A DNA stretch of 64,000 bases from Zavarzinia compransoris (GCF_003173055.1 NZ_QGLF01000008.1:123024-187023), one strand, 5' to 3'. Positions 26,033 through 36,005 are shown, numbered from the stretch's first letter. Numbers and translations: made by a program. Notes: generated by a model not told the origin, from the sequence alone.

Positions 26033-29000
26033 GCGCGCCGCCGTTCCCGCTGACCGAGGCGCAGGAAGGCATCTGGTATGCCCAGCGTCTCGCCCCGGGC
26101 AATCCGATCTACAACACCGGGCATTATGTCGAGATCGAAGGCCCGCTCGATGTCGCCGCCTTCGCCCGCGCCGTCGATCGCGCCGCCGCCGAGGCGGAAG
26201 CCCTGGCCCTGCGTGTGATCGAGACGGCGGACGGCCCCCTGCAAGTGATCGATCCCGCCCAAGCCCCCCGCCTGCGGGTGGTCGATCTCACCGCCCTGCC
26301 CGATCCGGGGGCGGAGGCCCGGGCCCGCATCGCCGCCGACATGGCCAGCCCGCTGGACCCGACCCGCGCCCCCATGGCGGCGGAGGTCCTGTTCCTGCTG
26401 CGCCCGGGGCTGGTGCTCTGGTATCAGCGCATCCACCATCTTGCCGTCGACGGCTATGGCGCCGCCCTGCTGGCTGGCCGCATCGCCGGGCTTTACGGCG
26501 AAGAAAGCGGGCAGGAGGCGGCCGGGCCGGGCTTCGCCCCCCTGGGCCCGGTGATCGACGAGGACCGGGCTTACCGCGCCGATCCAAGGCGGGACCGGGA
26601 CCGGCAGTTCTGGCGCGACCTGTTCGCGCGGCCGGCGCCCGATCCGGGCCCGGCCACCACCGCCGCCCATTTCCACCGCGCCGCCGCCCTGGTGCCGGCA
26701 TCGCTGGCGCGGGCGCTGCACGACCTTGCCGCGGCCAACGACCTGACATGGCCGGACGTGCTGACGGCCCTGGTCGCCGCCTATGTCGCCCGCCACGGCG
26801 GCGGGGGAACGGAAGTCGTGCTCGGCGTGCCCTTCATGGGGCGGATGGGCAGTGTCGCGGCCCGGGCCCCGGCCATGGTGATGAATGTCCTGCCGGTCCG
26901 TTTCGCGGTCGACGAGGAGGCGCCGCTGGCGGATGTCCTGGTCGCGGCCGCCAAGGCCCTGCGCCAGGCCCGGCGCCACGGGCGCTATCGCGGGGAACAG
27001 GTGCGCCGCGACCTCGGCCTTGTCGGCGGCGGGCGGCGGCTGCATGGGCCGCTGGTGAATATCCTGCCTTTCGAGCGGCCCTTCGCCCTGCCGGGGCTGG
27101 CGTGCCGCAGCGTGACCCTGGGCACGGGCGCGGTCGACGACCTGACCCTGACCTTCCGGGCCGATCCGGCCGGCGGCGCGATCACCCTCGATGTCGATGC
27201 CAACCCGGACCTGTTCAGCGCGGCCGAAACCGAAGCCCATCGCGACCGCCTGCTGTGGTTCCTGGACGCCGCCGCCACGGCGCCCCGGCTGGCCGGCGTG
27301 CCCAGCCAGACCCCGGCCGAGGCCGGCCGCTTCGTCGAACAGGTGAATGCGACCGATCACCCGGTACCCGAAACCACCCTGACCGCCCTGATCGAGGCCG
27401 GGTTCGCCCTGGACCCGGCGGCATCGGCGCTGCGTTTCGACGGGCGGGACATGTCTTTCGCCGACCTCGATCGCGCCAGCCGGGCCCTGGCCGGCCGGCT
27501 GGTGGGGCAGGGGGCCGGGCCGGGGCGGGTGGTCGCGGTCATGCTGCCCCGTTCCTTCGACCTCGTGATCGCCCTGGTCGCGATCCTGCGCGCAGGCGCC
27601 GCCTATCTGCCCCTGGACCCGGATCATCCGCCGGCCCGGATCGCCGCCGTGGTCGCCACCGCCGCCCCGGTGCTGGCGGTGGCGTCGCCCGCCCTGGCAG
27701 CCCTGGTGCCGGACGGCGTGCCGGTGCTCGGCCCCGATGGCGGGGCGGCGGGCGACCTGCCGGCGGCGGGGCCGGAGGATCCGGCCTATGTCATCTTCAC
27801 CTCGGGGTCGACCGGCGCGCCCAAAGGCGTGGTCAACCTGCACCGGGGGATCGTCAACCGGCTGCTGTGGATGCGGGATCATTACGGCATCGGGCCGGCG
27901 GACCGCATCCTCCAGAAGACGCCGGCGACCTTCGATGTCTCGGTCTGGGAATTCTTCCTGCCCCTGATCGCCGGGGCGACCCTGGTGATCGCGCCGCCCG
28001 GCCTGCACCGCGATCCCGCCGGCCTTGCCCGCCTGATCCGGGACGAAGCGGTCGGCACCCTGCATTTCGTGCCCTCGATGCTGGCCGTATTCCTGGACGA
28101 GCCGGCGGTGGCGGGCCTTGCCCCCCGCCGGGTCTTCTGCAGCGGGGAAGCCTTGCCCGCGCCCTTGCGCGACCGTTTCCACCACCTGCTGCCCGGGGTG
28201 GAGCTGCACAATCTCTATGGCCCGACCGAGGCGGCGGTGGATGTCACCTTCTGGCCCGCCGGCCCGGACGACGACAGCCGGCCGGTGCCGATCGGCTTTC
28301 CGGTCTGGAACACCGCGCTTTACATTCTCGACGGGCGTCTGCGCCCGCTGCCGCCCGGGGTGGCGGGCGATCTTTACATCGCCGGGCGCCAGGTCGCGGC
28401 CGGTTACCTCGGCCGGGCGGACCTGACGGCGGAACGCTTCCTGGCCGATCCCTTCCGCCCCGGCGGGCGCATGTACCGGACCGGCGATGTCGCCCGCTAC
28501 CGGGCCGATGGCGCCATCGTCTATCTCGGCCGGTCGGACCATCAGGTGAAGATCCGCGGCCTGCGCATCGAACTCGACGAGATCGAGGTGCACCTGGCCC
28601 GCCAGCCCGGCGTGGCCCAGGCGGCGGTGATCACCGCGCCCGGGGCCGGCGGGGAGGCGCAGATCGTCGGCTATGCCGTGCCCGCGACGGTGGACCCCGG
28701 CCTGATCCGCCGCCGCCTTGCCGACGTCCTGCCCGATTACATGGTGCCTGCGGCCATCGTGCCCCTGGATGCCCTGCCGCTGTCCGCCAACGGCAAGCTG
28801 GACCGGGGCCGCCTGCCGCTGCCCGTGGTGGCGGCCGCGGCCGGGCGCCCGCCGGAGACGGCGACGGAACAGGCGATCGCCGCCCTTTTCGCCGAGGTTC
28901 TCGGCGGGGCGGACGTCGGGGCGGAGGATGATTTCTTCGCCCTTGGCGGCCATTCCCTGCTGGCGGCGCGGCTGGCGCTGCGCCTGCGTGCGCGGTTCGG

Positions 29001-29880
29001 GGGCGAGATCGGCCTCGGCCTCGTCTTCGAGCGGCCGACCGTGGCCCGCCTTGCCGCCTGGATCGAGGGCGAGGGGGGCGAGGGTGGCCACGGCCTCGGC
29101 CCGGTCATCACCTTCGGCCAGGGGCCGGGGGCGCCGCTGTTCTGCCTGCACCCGGCGGGCGGGATCGGCTGGTGCTATCGCGAACTGGCGGCGGCGCTGG
29201 CGCCGGCGCGGCCGGTCCATGCCGTGCAGGCCCGGGGCCTCGATCCCGCGGCCCGCCTGCCGGACAGCCTGTCGGCCATGGCCGCCGATTATGCCGGCGA
29301 GATCGAACGCCTGTGGCCCGCCGGCCCGTGCCACCTGCTCGGCTGGTCGGTGGGTGGCATCGTCGCGCATGAGGTGGCAGTGCAATTGCGGCGGCAAGGG
29401 CGCGAGGTCGGCCTCGTCGCCATGCTCGATTCCTATCCGGCCGAGGTCTGGCGGGCGGAACCGCCGCCGGCGCCGGGCGCCGCCCTGCGCGCCCTGCTCT
29501 ATATCGCCGGCCATGATCCCGCCGATCTCGGCGCCGGGCCGCTGACCCGGGATGGCGTGGTCGGCTTCCTGCGCGCCCAAGGCCATGCCCTGGCCGCGCT
29601 GGACGACCGGGCGCTGGATGGCGTGATCCGGGTGGTCGAGGCGAACGACCGGCTGGTGCGCGGTCACCGCCACGGCCATTTCGACGGGCCGGTGCTCCAT
29701 TTCCGCGCGGCCCAGGGCGAGGACGGCCGGGTGATCGATCCCGATGGCTGGCTGCCCCATGTCGGCCGGCTGGTCCGCCACGACCTGCCGCTGCCCCACG
29801 GTCTCTTGACCGGGGCGGCGGCGGTGGCGCGGATCGTGCCTTTGCTCTTCCCTCAGACCGTATCGTCGACCATGACCTGA
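26029..29880 (+). CDS. entF: EntF-type non-ribosomal peptide synthetase (C-A-T-TE)
   Basis: A 1283-residue single-module synthetase, close to EntF length. Condensation domain with 'HHLAVDGYG' (136-144); adenylation domain with 'FTSGSTGAPKG' (from 590); carrier Ser976 in 'LGGHSLLA'; thioesterase Ser1107 in 'GWSVGG'. Specificity residues read D636, V637, W640, H679, F680 region, S683, V737, D738 and K923, matching the serine code of EntF (DVWHFS-VDK). The product is therefore expected to be built from DHB-Ser units, released or cyclised by the thioesterase. No MbtH-like gene is seen nearby. The last 28 bases overlap the convergent ATPase gene. Confidence 0.93.
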   Translation: MSAPPFPLTEAQEGIWYAQRLAPGNPIYNTGHYVEIEGPLDVAAFARAVDRAAAEAEALALRVIETADGPLQVIDPAQAPRLRVVDLTALPDPGAEARARIAADMASPLDPTRAPMAAEVLFLLRPGLVLWYQRIHHLAVDGYGAALLAGRIAGLYGEESGQEAAGPGFAPLGPVIDEDRAYRADPRRDRDRQFWRDLFARPAPDPGPATTAAHFHRAAALVPASLARALHDLAAANDLTWPDVLTALVAAYVARHGGGGTEVVLGVPFMGRMGSVAARAPAMVMNVLPVRFAVDEEAPLADVLVAAAKALRQARRHGRYRGEQVRRDLGLVGGGRRLHGPLVNILPFERPFALPGLACRSVTLGTGAVDDLTLTFRADPAGGAITLDVDANPDLFSAAETEAHRDRLLWFLDAAATAPRLAGVPSQTPAEAGRFVEQVNATDHPVPETTLTALIEAGFALDPAASALRFDGRDMSFADLDRASRALAGRLVGQGAGPGRVVAVMLPRSFDLVIALVAILRAGAAYLPLDPDHPPARIAAVVATAAPVLAVASPALAALVPDGVPVLGPDGGAAGDLPAAGPEDPAYVIFTSGSTGAPKGVVNLHRGIVNRLLWMRDHYGIGPADRILQKTPATFDVSVWEFFLPLIAGATLVIAPPGLHRDPAGLARLIRDEAVGTLHFVPSMLAVFLDEPAVAGLAPRRVFCSGEALPAPLRDRFHHLLPGVELHNLYGPTEAAVDVTFWPAGPDDDSRPVPIGFPVWNTALYILDGRLRPLPPGVAGDLYIAGRQVAAGYLGRADLTAERFLADPFRPGGRMYRTGDVARYRADGAIVYLGRSDHQVKIRGLRIELDEIEVHLARQPGVAQAAVITAPGAGGEAQIVGYAVPATVDPGLIRRRLADVLPDYMVPAAIVPLDALPLSANGKLDRGRLPLPVVAAAAGRPPETATEQAIAALFAEVLGGADVGAEDDFFALGGHSLLAARLALRLRARFGGEIGLGLVFERPTVARLAAWIEGEGGEGGHGLGPVITFGQGPGAPLFCLHPAGGIGWCYRELAAALAPARPVHAVQARGLDPAARLPDSLSAMAADYAGEIERLWPAGPCHLLGWSVGGIVAHEVAVQLRRQGREVGLVAMLDSYPAEVWRAEPPPAPGAALRALLYIAGHDPADLGAGPLTRDGVVGFLRAQGHALAALDDRALDGVIRVVEANDRLVRGHRHGHFDGPVLHFRAAQGEDGRVIDPDGWLPHVGRLVRHDLPLPHGLLTGAAAVARIVPLLFPQTVSSTMT

Positions 29881-30632
29881 AGATAGCCGCGGGCGCAGCG
29901 CTCCACCCGGGCGACGATGCCATAGACCCGGGCGAGGACCTCCGGCGTGATCACCTCGGCCGCCGGGCCTTCGGCGGCAAGGCCCCGGGGGTCGAGCACC
30001 ACCACCCGGTCGGCCCAGCGGCAGGCGAGGGCGATGTCGTGGCAGACGACGATGGCGAGCAGCCCGTGCGCCCGCGCCTGGCTCCGGATCAGGCGCATGA
30101 CCTCGAACTGGTGGCGGGGGTCGAGGGCGGAGGTCGGCTCGTCCAGCAGCAGCACTTCGGGCGCGCGGACGATCGCCTGGGCGAGGCTGGCCAATTGCCG
30201 CTGCCCGCCCGACATTTCCGCCAGCGGCCGCAGGGCCAGCGCGCCGAGGCCGACCAGTTCGATGGTCGCCAGCGCCTGTTCCCGCGCCGTGCGGGCGGAT
30301 CCCCCCGGCAGGCCGTTGGCCCGGAGCGCGCCCAGCACGCTCTCGAACAGGGACAGGCTCACCCCCTGCGGCAGGGTCTGCGGCATATAGCCGACATGGC
30401 GGGCATGGGCGGCGGGCGCAAGGCCGATCAATTCCCGCCCGTCCAGCCGGATCGAGCCCCGGGCCGGCAGCAGGCCGGCAAGGCCGCGCATCAACGTGGT
30501 CTTGCCCGCCGCATTGGGGCCCAGCAGGGCGACCACCTGCCCGCCCGCGAGGGGGGACAGGCTGAGCTCGCGGATCACCGGGCGCCGGCGATAGCCGACG
30601 GAAAGCCCCCGCACCTCGAAGGCCAGTGCCAT
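29853..30632 (-). CDS. Ferric-siderophore ABC ATPase, FepC/FecE type
   Basis: A 259-residue ATP-binding protein: Walker A 'GPNAAGKTT' (38-46), 'VGYMPQTLPQGVSLSLFE', signature 'EMSGGQRQLASLAQA', Walker B 'VLLLDEPTSALD' and 'VVCHDIALA'. The 'MPQ' Q-loop and length are those of the iron-complex/B12 importer group. It is paired with the permease gene 2 bases upstream and serves the binding protein at 20884. Confidence 0.9.
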   Translation of the reverse strand: MALAFEVRGLSVGYRRRPVIRELSLSPLAGGQVVALLGPNAAGKTTLMRGLAGLLPARGSIRLDGRELIGLAPAAHARHVGYMPQTLPQGVSLSLFESVLGALRANGLPGGSARTAREQALATIELVGLGALALRPLAEMSGGQRQLASLAQAIVRAPEVLLLDEPTSALDPRHQFEVMRLIRSQARAHGLLAIVVCHDIALACRWADRVVVLDPRGLAAEGPAAEVITPEVLARVYGIVARVERCARGYLQVMVDDTV

Positions 30633-30634
30633 GG

Positions 30635-31681
30635 TCAGCGCCCACGCCCGGCCAGGATCAGGGCCAGGAACACCGGCAGCCCGACCAGGGAGGTGATGAT
30701 GCCGACCGGCATCACCGTGCCCGGCACCAGGATCTTCGCCACCACCGAGGCCAGCGACATGATCAGCGCGCCCGCCAGCGCGCTGGCCGGCAGGTAGAAG
30801 CGGTGGTCCTCGCCGATCAGCAGGCGGGCGACATGGGGGCCGACCAGCCCGATGAAGCCGATGGTGCCGACGAAGGCGACCGAGGTCGCGGCCAGCAGGC
30901 TGACCCGCAGCATGGAGGCGAAGCGCAGCCGCCCGATGTCGATGCCGAAGCTGCGCGCCCGGTCCTCGCCCAGGCGCAGCGCCGTCATCGCCGACGCCGC
31001 CCGCAGCGAGAAGGGCAGGACGACGGCGACCACCAGGGACAGCACGGCGAGCTTGTTCCAGTCGGCCCGGCCGAGGCTGCCCATGCTCCAGAACACCAAT
31101 TGCTGCAGGGCTTCCTGGCTGGCGACATATTGGAGCAGGGCGACCAATGCATTGAAGGTGAAGACCATGGCGATGCCGAGCAGCACCAGGGTCTCGACCC
31201 CCGCGCCCCGGATCCTGGTCAGGCCCTGCAACAGCAGGACCGAGCCGAAGGCGAAGAGAAAGGCATTGGCCGAAATGATCCAGTCCGCCGGAATGCCCGG
31301 CAGGCTGATGCCCAGCACCAGGGCCAGCGCCGCGCCCAGCGAAGCGGCGGAAGAGACGCCGAGGGTGAAGGGGCTGGCCAGGGGATTGTTCAGGATCGTC
31401 TGCATCTCGGCCCCGGCCAGCGACAGGGCGGCGCCGACCACCGCCGCCATCAGGGCCAGCGGCAGGCGGAGCTCGAACAGGATCACCCGCGCCCGCGGCG
31501 ACAGGCTGTCCGGCGCGGCGATCCCGGCCAGAAGATCGTCCAGGCTGAGGGCGGAGGCGCCCGTCGCCATGTCGAGCGCGACGGCAACAAGAACGCCGGC
31601 GGCAAGCGCGGCGAGCAGGGCGAGGCGGCGGGCCACCAGCCTGTCATAGGCGGCGAGCGCGCCATCGGTCGGATGCGGCAA
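30635..31681 (-). CDS. Ferric-siderophore ABC permease, FecCD family
   Basis: A 348-residue membrane protein with about ten predicted helices and the FecCD hallmarks 'VLFELRLPLALMAAVVGAAL' (RLPR-like region), 'GAEMQTILNNPLASPFTLGVSSAA', 'FWSMGSLGRADW' and 'TIGFIGLVGPHVARLLIGEDHR'. FepDG or FecCD systems use two different permeases; only one is present in this locus, so it would work as a homodimer, as in BtuC, or the partner lies elsewhere. Separated from the ATPase gene by 2 bases. Confidence 0.9.
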   Translation of the reverse strand: MPHPTDGALAAYDRLVARRLALLAALAAGVLVAVALDMATGASALSLDDLLAGIAAPDSLSPRARVILFELRLPLALMAAVVGAALSLAGAEMQTILNNPLASPFTLGVSSAASLGAALALVLGISLPGIPADWIISANAFLFAFGSVLLLQGLTRIRGAGVETLVLLGIAMVFTFNALVALLQYVASQEALQQLVFWSMGSLGRADWNKLAVLSLVVAVVLPFSLRAASAMTALRLGEDRARSFGIDIGRLRFASMLRVSLLAATSVAFVGTIGFIGLVGPHVARLLIGEDHRFYLPASALAGALIMSLASVVAKILVPGTVMPVGIITSLVGLPVFLALILAGRGR

Positions 31682-31843
31682 TGGTCGATCCCGAAAGGCA
31701 GCGGCCCCGCTGTCCTAGCAGATCAAGCGGGCCGTGCCGACCGCAGAAAGCCGCGGCCCTGCATCGGAAATGTCGATCATGGGTCGGGGCGCGCGGGGTT
31801 GTAGGGTACGCGCCGCCCTTGTCCTTCGGGGAAAGCCCCTTTC

Positions 31844-33073
31844 ATGACCGATGCCACGCCCCGCGTTCCCTTCGCCGAATTCGTCGCCATCATCGCCTTC
31901 ATGATGGCCCTGGGCCCGCTGGCGATGGACAGCATGCTGCCCGCCTTCGGGGCGATGCGGGCCGATCTCGGGCTGCATGATCCGAACGATATCCAACTGG
32001 TCGTCATCGTCTTCATGGGCTTTTTCGCCGTCGCCCAGCTTGCCTACGGCCCCCTGGCCGATCGCTTCGGGCGCCGCCCGGTATTGCTGGCGGGGCTTGC
32101 GGTCTTCACCCTGGGCTCGATCGTCGCCCTGCTCGCCCGGGATATCGAGACCCTGGTGGTCGCCCGCGCGATCCAAGGCAGCGGGGCGGCGGCAACCCGC
32201 ATCATCGCCACCGCCGTCACCCGCGACCGTTTCAACGGGCCGGACATGGCCCGGGTCATGGCCCTGATCATGATGGTGTTCATCACCGTGCCCGTGCTGG
32301 CGCCGGCCTATGGCAGCCTGCTGCTGCTGGCGGGCGGCTGGCGGGCGACCTTCGTCGGCATGCTGGTGCCGGGGCTGCTGCTGGCGGCGTGGTTCACGCT
32401 TCGCATGCCGGAAACCCTGGCCCCCGCCCGGCGCCTGCCGCTTGCCCCCGGGCGCGTGGCCGCTGCCGCCGCGCGCTGCTTCACCACCCGGCAGAGCGCC
32501 GGGGCGACCACGGCCATGGGCCTGATGTATGCCTGCCTGATGGCCTATATCGCCTCGTCCGAACAGGTTTTCGCGACCGGGATCTACCCGCTCGGCGCCG
32601 GCTTTCCGCTCGCCTTCGGGATCATCGCGGCGATCATGGGCGGGGCCTCCTTCGCCAATGCCCGGCTGGTGCGGCGGCTCGGCATCCACCGGCTGCTGCA
32701 CACCGGGCAATGCGGCTTCGTCGTCCTGTCGGCGGTTTTGTTCCTGGTGGCGCTGGCCTTCGACGGGCGGCCGCCCTTCCTGCTTTTCGCCGCGCTGCTT
32801 TCGGCCTGCCTGTTCCTGCTCAGCCTGACCATGCCCAATTTCAATGCGCTGGCCATGATGCCGCTGGGCGATATCGCGGGCACCGCGTCCTCGGTCATCG
32901 GCTTCTATTCGATGCTGCTGGGGGCGGTCTTCGGCGGCGTGGTCGGGGCGCTTTACGACGGCACGGTGGTGCCGCTGGCGGGCGGCTTCCTGGTCCTCGG
33001 CAGTCTCGCCCTCGGGGTGACCGGCTGGACCGAGCGCGGGCGCTTGTTCGCAGGGCCCGCCTTCGGGCGCTGA
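31844..33073 (+). CDS. MFS transporter, Bcr/CflA type (candidate siderophore exporter)
   Basis: A 409-residue, 12-helix major facilitator. Family signs: 'ALGPLAMDSMLPAFGAM', 'YGPLADRFGRRPVLLAGLAVF' (motif A loop), 'ARAIQGSGAAATRIIATAVTRD'. The Bcr/CflA drug-efflux pattern is clear. Sitting in the siderophore locus where enteric bacteria place EntS, it is the best candidate for exporting the finished siderophore, an inference from position. It is 162 bases downstream and divergent from the permease gene; a methyltransferase gene follows 11 bases after its stop. Confidence 0.86.
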   Translation: MTDATPRVPFAEFVAIIAFMMALGPLAMDSMLPAFGAMRADLGLHDPNDIQLVVIVFMGFFAVAQLAYGPLADRFGRRPVLLAGLAVFTLGSIVALLARDIETLVVARAIQGSGAAATRIIATAVTRDRFNGPDMARVMALIMMVFITVPVLAPAYGSLLLLAGGWRATFVGMLVPGLLLAAWFTLRMPETLAPARRLPLAPGRVAAAAARCFTTRQSAGATTAMGLMYACLMAYIASSEQVFATGIYPLGAGFPLAFGIIAAIMGGASFANARLVRRLGIHRLLHTGQCGFVVLSAVLFLVALAFDGRPPFLLFAALLSACLFLLSLTMPNFNALAMMPLGDIAGTASSVIGFYSMLLGAVFGGVVGALYDGTVVPLAGGFLVLGSLALGVTGWTERGRLFAGPAFGR

Positions 33074-33084
33074 CGGCGGGCGCC

Positions 33085-34362
33085 ATGGCCGGCTATATCG
33101 ACGATCTCGACTATCCGCATTTCTTCCACCGGGAAATGACGCCGGTGTGGATCGCCGCCCTGCTGGCCGGGCGCGGCTGGCCGGCGCCCGACATCCGCAA
33201 GCCTTATCGCTGGTGCGACCTCGGCTGCGGCACCGGCTTCGGCACGGCGCTGACGGCGGCGGTGAACCCCCTCGGGCAGTTCACCGGGATCGATTTCAAT
33301 GCCCGGCACATCGCCCATGCCGTTGATTTCGCCGGCAGGGCCGGGATCGGCAACGCCCGTTTCCAGGCGGCGGATTTCGCCGCTGCCGCGGCGGATGGGG
33401 ACGGCTTCGATTTCATCGTCTGCCACGGCGTCTGGTCCTGGCTGGCGCCGGAAAAGCGCGAGGCCGTGCTCGACTTCATCGACCGCCGCCTGCGCCCGGG
33501 CGGGGTCGTCTATCTTCACTACATGTGCCACCCCGGCCTGTCGGCCTTTGCCGGTGCGCGGCAGTTCCTGCGTCTCCATGCCGGCGCGGGGTCGGACCGG
33601 GGAGCACGGTTGACCGCGGGCCTGCGCCTGCTGGCCGATCTCGGCCGGGCCGGGGCCGGTTACTTCGCCGTCCATCCTTTGGTGCTGTCGCAAGGGGTGG
33701 AGCGGGCCCTGGCGGACGATCCCCGCTTTCTCGCCCATGAATTGCTGAACGAGCATTGGCAGCCGCAGCATGTGGGCGACGTCATCCGTGCTTTGTCGGG
33801 GATCGGCTGCGCCTATGCCGGCAGCGCCAATCCCTTCGACAATATCGATGCCGTGTGCCTGCCGGGGCAGACCGCCGCCGCCCTGGCCGGGGTGGCGGAT
33901 GCCGCCATGGCCGAGACCATCCGCGACCTCGCCCGGAACCAGGGGCGGCGCCAGGATCTCTATGTCCGGGGCGTGCAACCCCTGGCGGGCCAGGCGCGGA
34001 TCGAGGCGCTGTGCGGCTTTGCCTATGCCGGATCGGACCGGGCGCCCCGGGGCGGCGACATCAGCTTCGCCACGCCGATCGGCCCGGTCACCGGGGCCGG
34101 CGCCCTGTTCACGCCGCTGTTCGAGGCCCTGGCGGCCGGGCCCCGGAATTTCGCCGATCTCGCCCGCCTGCCGGTCTTTCGCGGCAATGCCGGGGCGGCG
34201 TGGCAGGCGCTGGCCATGGCCCTGTTCGCCGGCTTCGCCCATCCCGTGCTGCCGGCCGGGCGGGGCGACGAACGCCGGGTGAACGATCTGATCGAGGGGG
34301 AAGGCCAAGCCTATGGCTGGCGGGCCGTCGCGGCCCTCGGCAGCGCACTGCCGAGGGCCTGA
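33085..34362 (+). CDS. SAM-dependent methyltransferase with C-terminal regulatory domain
   Basis: A 425-residue class I methyltransferase from ATG 33085. SAM motifs: 'WCDLGCGTGFGTALTAAVN' and 'FTGIDFNARHIAHA', then 'FDFIVCHGVWSWLAPEKR' and 'LRPGGVVYLHY'. After about residue 200 comes the helical 'methyltransferase regulatory' type domain ('FLAHELLNEHWQPQHVGDV'). It follows the MFS gene by 11 bases, so they share an operon inside the siderophore locus. Enterobactin needs no methylation; a methylated product or an unrelated substrate are both possible. Confidence 0.78.
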   Translation: MAGYIDDLDYPHFFHREMTPVWIAALLAGRGWPAPDIRKPYRWCDLGCGTGFGTALTAAVNPLGQFTGIDFNARHIAHAVDFAGRAGIGNARFQAADFAAAAADGDGFDFIVCHGVWSWLAPEKREAVLDFIDRRLRPGGVVYLHYMCHPGLSAFAGARQFLRLHAGAGSDRGARLTAGLRLLADLGRAGAGYFAVHPLVLSQGVERALADDPRFLAHELLNEHWQPQHVGDVIRALSGIGCAYAGSANPFDNIDAVCLPGQTAAALAGVADAAMAETIRDLARNQGRRQDLYVRGVQPLAGQARIEALCGFAYAGSDRAPRGGDISFATPIGPVTGAGALFTPLFEALAAGPRNFADLARLPVFRGNAGAAWQALAMALFAGFAHPVLPAGRGDERRVNDLIEGEGQAYGWRAVAALGSALPRA

Positions 34363-34374
34363 GAGCGGGCCGGC

Positions 34375-35874
34375 TTACTTCACCAGCCGGATGCGGGTCA
34401 GGCGATCGGCGGATTCATCCTCGCCCCGGCCCTTGTTGACGGCATAGACGGTGCCCTTGCCGTCGGCGGCGGCGAAGTTCGGCATCGCGCCATTGTCCAG
34501 GTTGGCGACGATCTTGCCGTCCGGATCGACCACGGTCAGCGTGCCCGAACCCCGGTTCGAGACATAGGCGAGGCGCTTCACCGGCTCGAACTCGACGTTC
34601 AGCGCCCCGGCGCCGACCGGCACGACCTGCAGGGTCTTGCCGCTCTCGCTGTCGACGATGATGAGATTGTCGTTCGAGAAGGAGGAGACGAAGATCCGCT
34701 TGGTCACCGGGTCATAGGCGACGCCGGTGGCCCCCTTCGCGCCCTCGTAGGTGATGACCTTGGTCACGCGGCCGGCGGCGACGTCGATCACCGCGATTTC
34801 GGGCGTGGTCTGGCTGACGGTGAAGAGCTGGCCGCCCGCCGCGTCGAGGTCGAGGCTCATGACCTGGAATTCGTCGCCGCGCTTGGTCGAGGGGATGTCG
34901 ATGGTCGCGGTCTTTTCCAGGGTCTTGGTGTCGAAGACGACGATCTGGCTGGTCATCGCCGCCGAGACATAGGCGCGGCCGCGTTTGTCGTCGACCACGA
35001 CGTCGCGGGAATGGTTCACCGCCTCGGGCTCGAACTGCTTGACCAGGGAGAGGTCGGACTGCTTGTAGACGGCGACCGTGTTCTGCCGCGTGTTGGTAAC
35101 CCAGACCGTGCCGTTGGCATCGTCGACGCCGACGCCGTAGACGGCATAGACCGCCGGCCCCTGGGGCTGCTGGCCTTCGCCGCCGGGACCGGGGCCCGGT
35201 GCCGCCGGTGCTGCCGGCGCGCCGCCCAGGAAGGCGGGGCGCGCCGCGGGATCGGGACGGGGCCGCTCGGGGGCCGCCGCCGGGGTTGCCCGGGCGATGA
35301 TTTCAAGGGTGGTCGGATCGACCTTCAGCAGCGCCGAATCCCGCACCGGCGGGCGGCCGACGGCGGCGGTGACGAACAGCGCCTTGCTGTTCTCGCCATA
35401 GGCGACCTGATAGAGGCCGCGGACCATGCGGTTGGCCGAAATCTCGAAACGGTCGGCGCCCGAGACCGGCACCAGCGGCGAGACCTTGAGGTCGAGGATG
35501 CTGGCGGCCGAGGGCTGTTCCGCGATCACGACGATCGGATGGATGCCGATGGCGGCGTCCGCCGGCAGCTTGAAATCGCCGCTGACCTTGCCGTCCACGC
35601 CGACGACGAGCGGTGCCCCCGGGTTGAGCACGGTGGCGCCGCGCTGCAGGACCAGCTTCTGGCCCGCGACCAGCCCCTGGCCCTGCACCGTCACCGTATT
35701 GCCGGCGACGATCGGGCCGCCCGCCTGCTCGCCCGAGACGCGCAGCGTGCCGGCGAAGGGAATCGGGGCCTCGAAGGCGCCGTCTGCAAACGCCGGCAGT
35801 GGCGCCAGCAGCAAACCGAGGATGAGGGCGCGCGAAAGGGGGCGCGCCGATGTCGACCGGACAGTCACCGTCAT
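34375..35874 (-). CDS. Exported YncE-like beta-propeller protein
   Basis: 499 residues from ATG 35874, which follows AGGGAG. A signal peptide ends near 'APLPAFADG'. Residues 35-130 look like an Ig/IPT-type domain ('GNTVTVQGQGLVAGQKLVL'). The rest is a seven-bladed propeller with YVTN-type repeats ('VYGVGVDDANGTVWVTNTRQ', 'RAYVSAAMTSQIVVFDTKTL', 'RLAYVSNRGSGTLTVVDPDG') interrupted by a Pro/Gly-rich stretch. E. coli YncE is likewise iron-regulated and divergent from a TonB receptor gene, and this gene is divergent from a FepA-like receptor across a Fur-like site. Function is unknown. Confidence 0.82.
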   Translation of the reverse strand: MTVTVRSTSARPLSRALILGLLLAPLPAFADGAFEAPIPFAGTLRVSGEQAGGPIVAGNTVTVQGQGLVAGQKLVLQRGATVLNPGAPLVVGVDGKVSGDFKLPADAAIGIHPIVVIAEQPSAASILDLKVSPLVPVSGADRFEISANRMVRGLYQVAYGENSKALFVTAAVGRPPVRDSALLKVDPTTLEIIARATPAAAPERPRPDPAARPAFLGGAPAAPAAPGPGPGGEGQQPQGPAVYAVYGVGVDDANGTVWVTNTRQNTVAVYKQSDLSLVKQFEPEAVNHSRDVVVDDKRGRAYVSAAMTSQIVVFDTKTLEKTATIDIPSTKRGDEFQVMSLDLDAAGGQLFTVSQTTPEIAVIDVAAGRVTKVITYEGAKGATGVAYDPVTKRIFVSSFSNDNLIIVDSESGKTLQVVPVGAGALNVEFEPVKRLAYVSNRGSGTLTVVDPDGKIVANLDNGAMPNFAAADGKGTVYAVNKGRGEDESADRLTRIRLVK

Positions 35875-36005
35875 GGTCAGTTCTCCCTGCAATGATCGGA
35901 CGGGAAGGGGCGGGACTGCGGGGTCCCGGTGCGAAGACGTTTCGCACACAAATCTCCTGCGGGGGTGAGCGCATAATGTGATTAGCGCCGCCATTTTGAT
36001 CAAAT

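Noticed and set aside
25741..30645. Very long antisense frame (over 1600 codons) opposite entF
   Set aside because: It is Gly/Arg/Pro-rich without any domain, covers several well-supported genes on the other strand, and is the expected result of strong GC bias at third positions.
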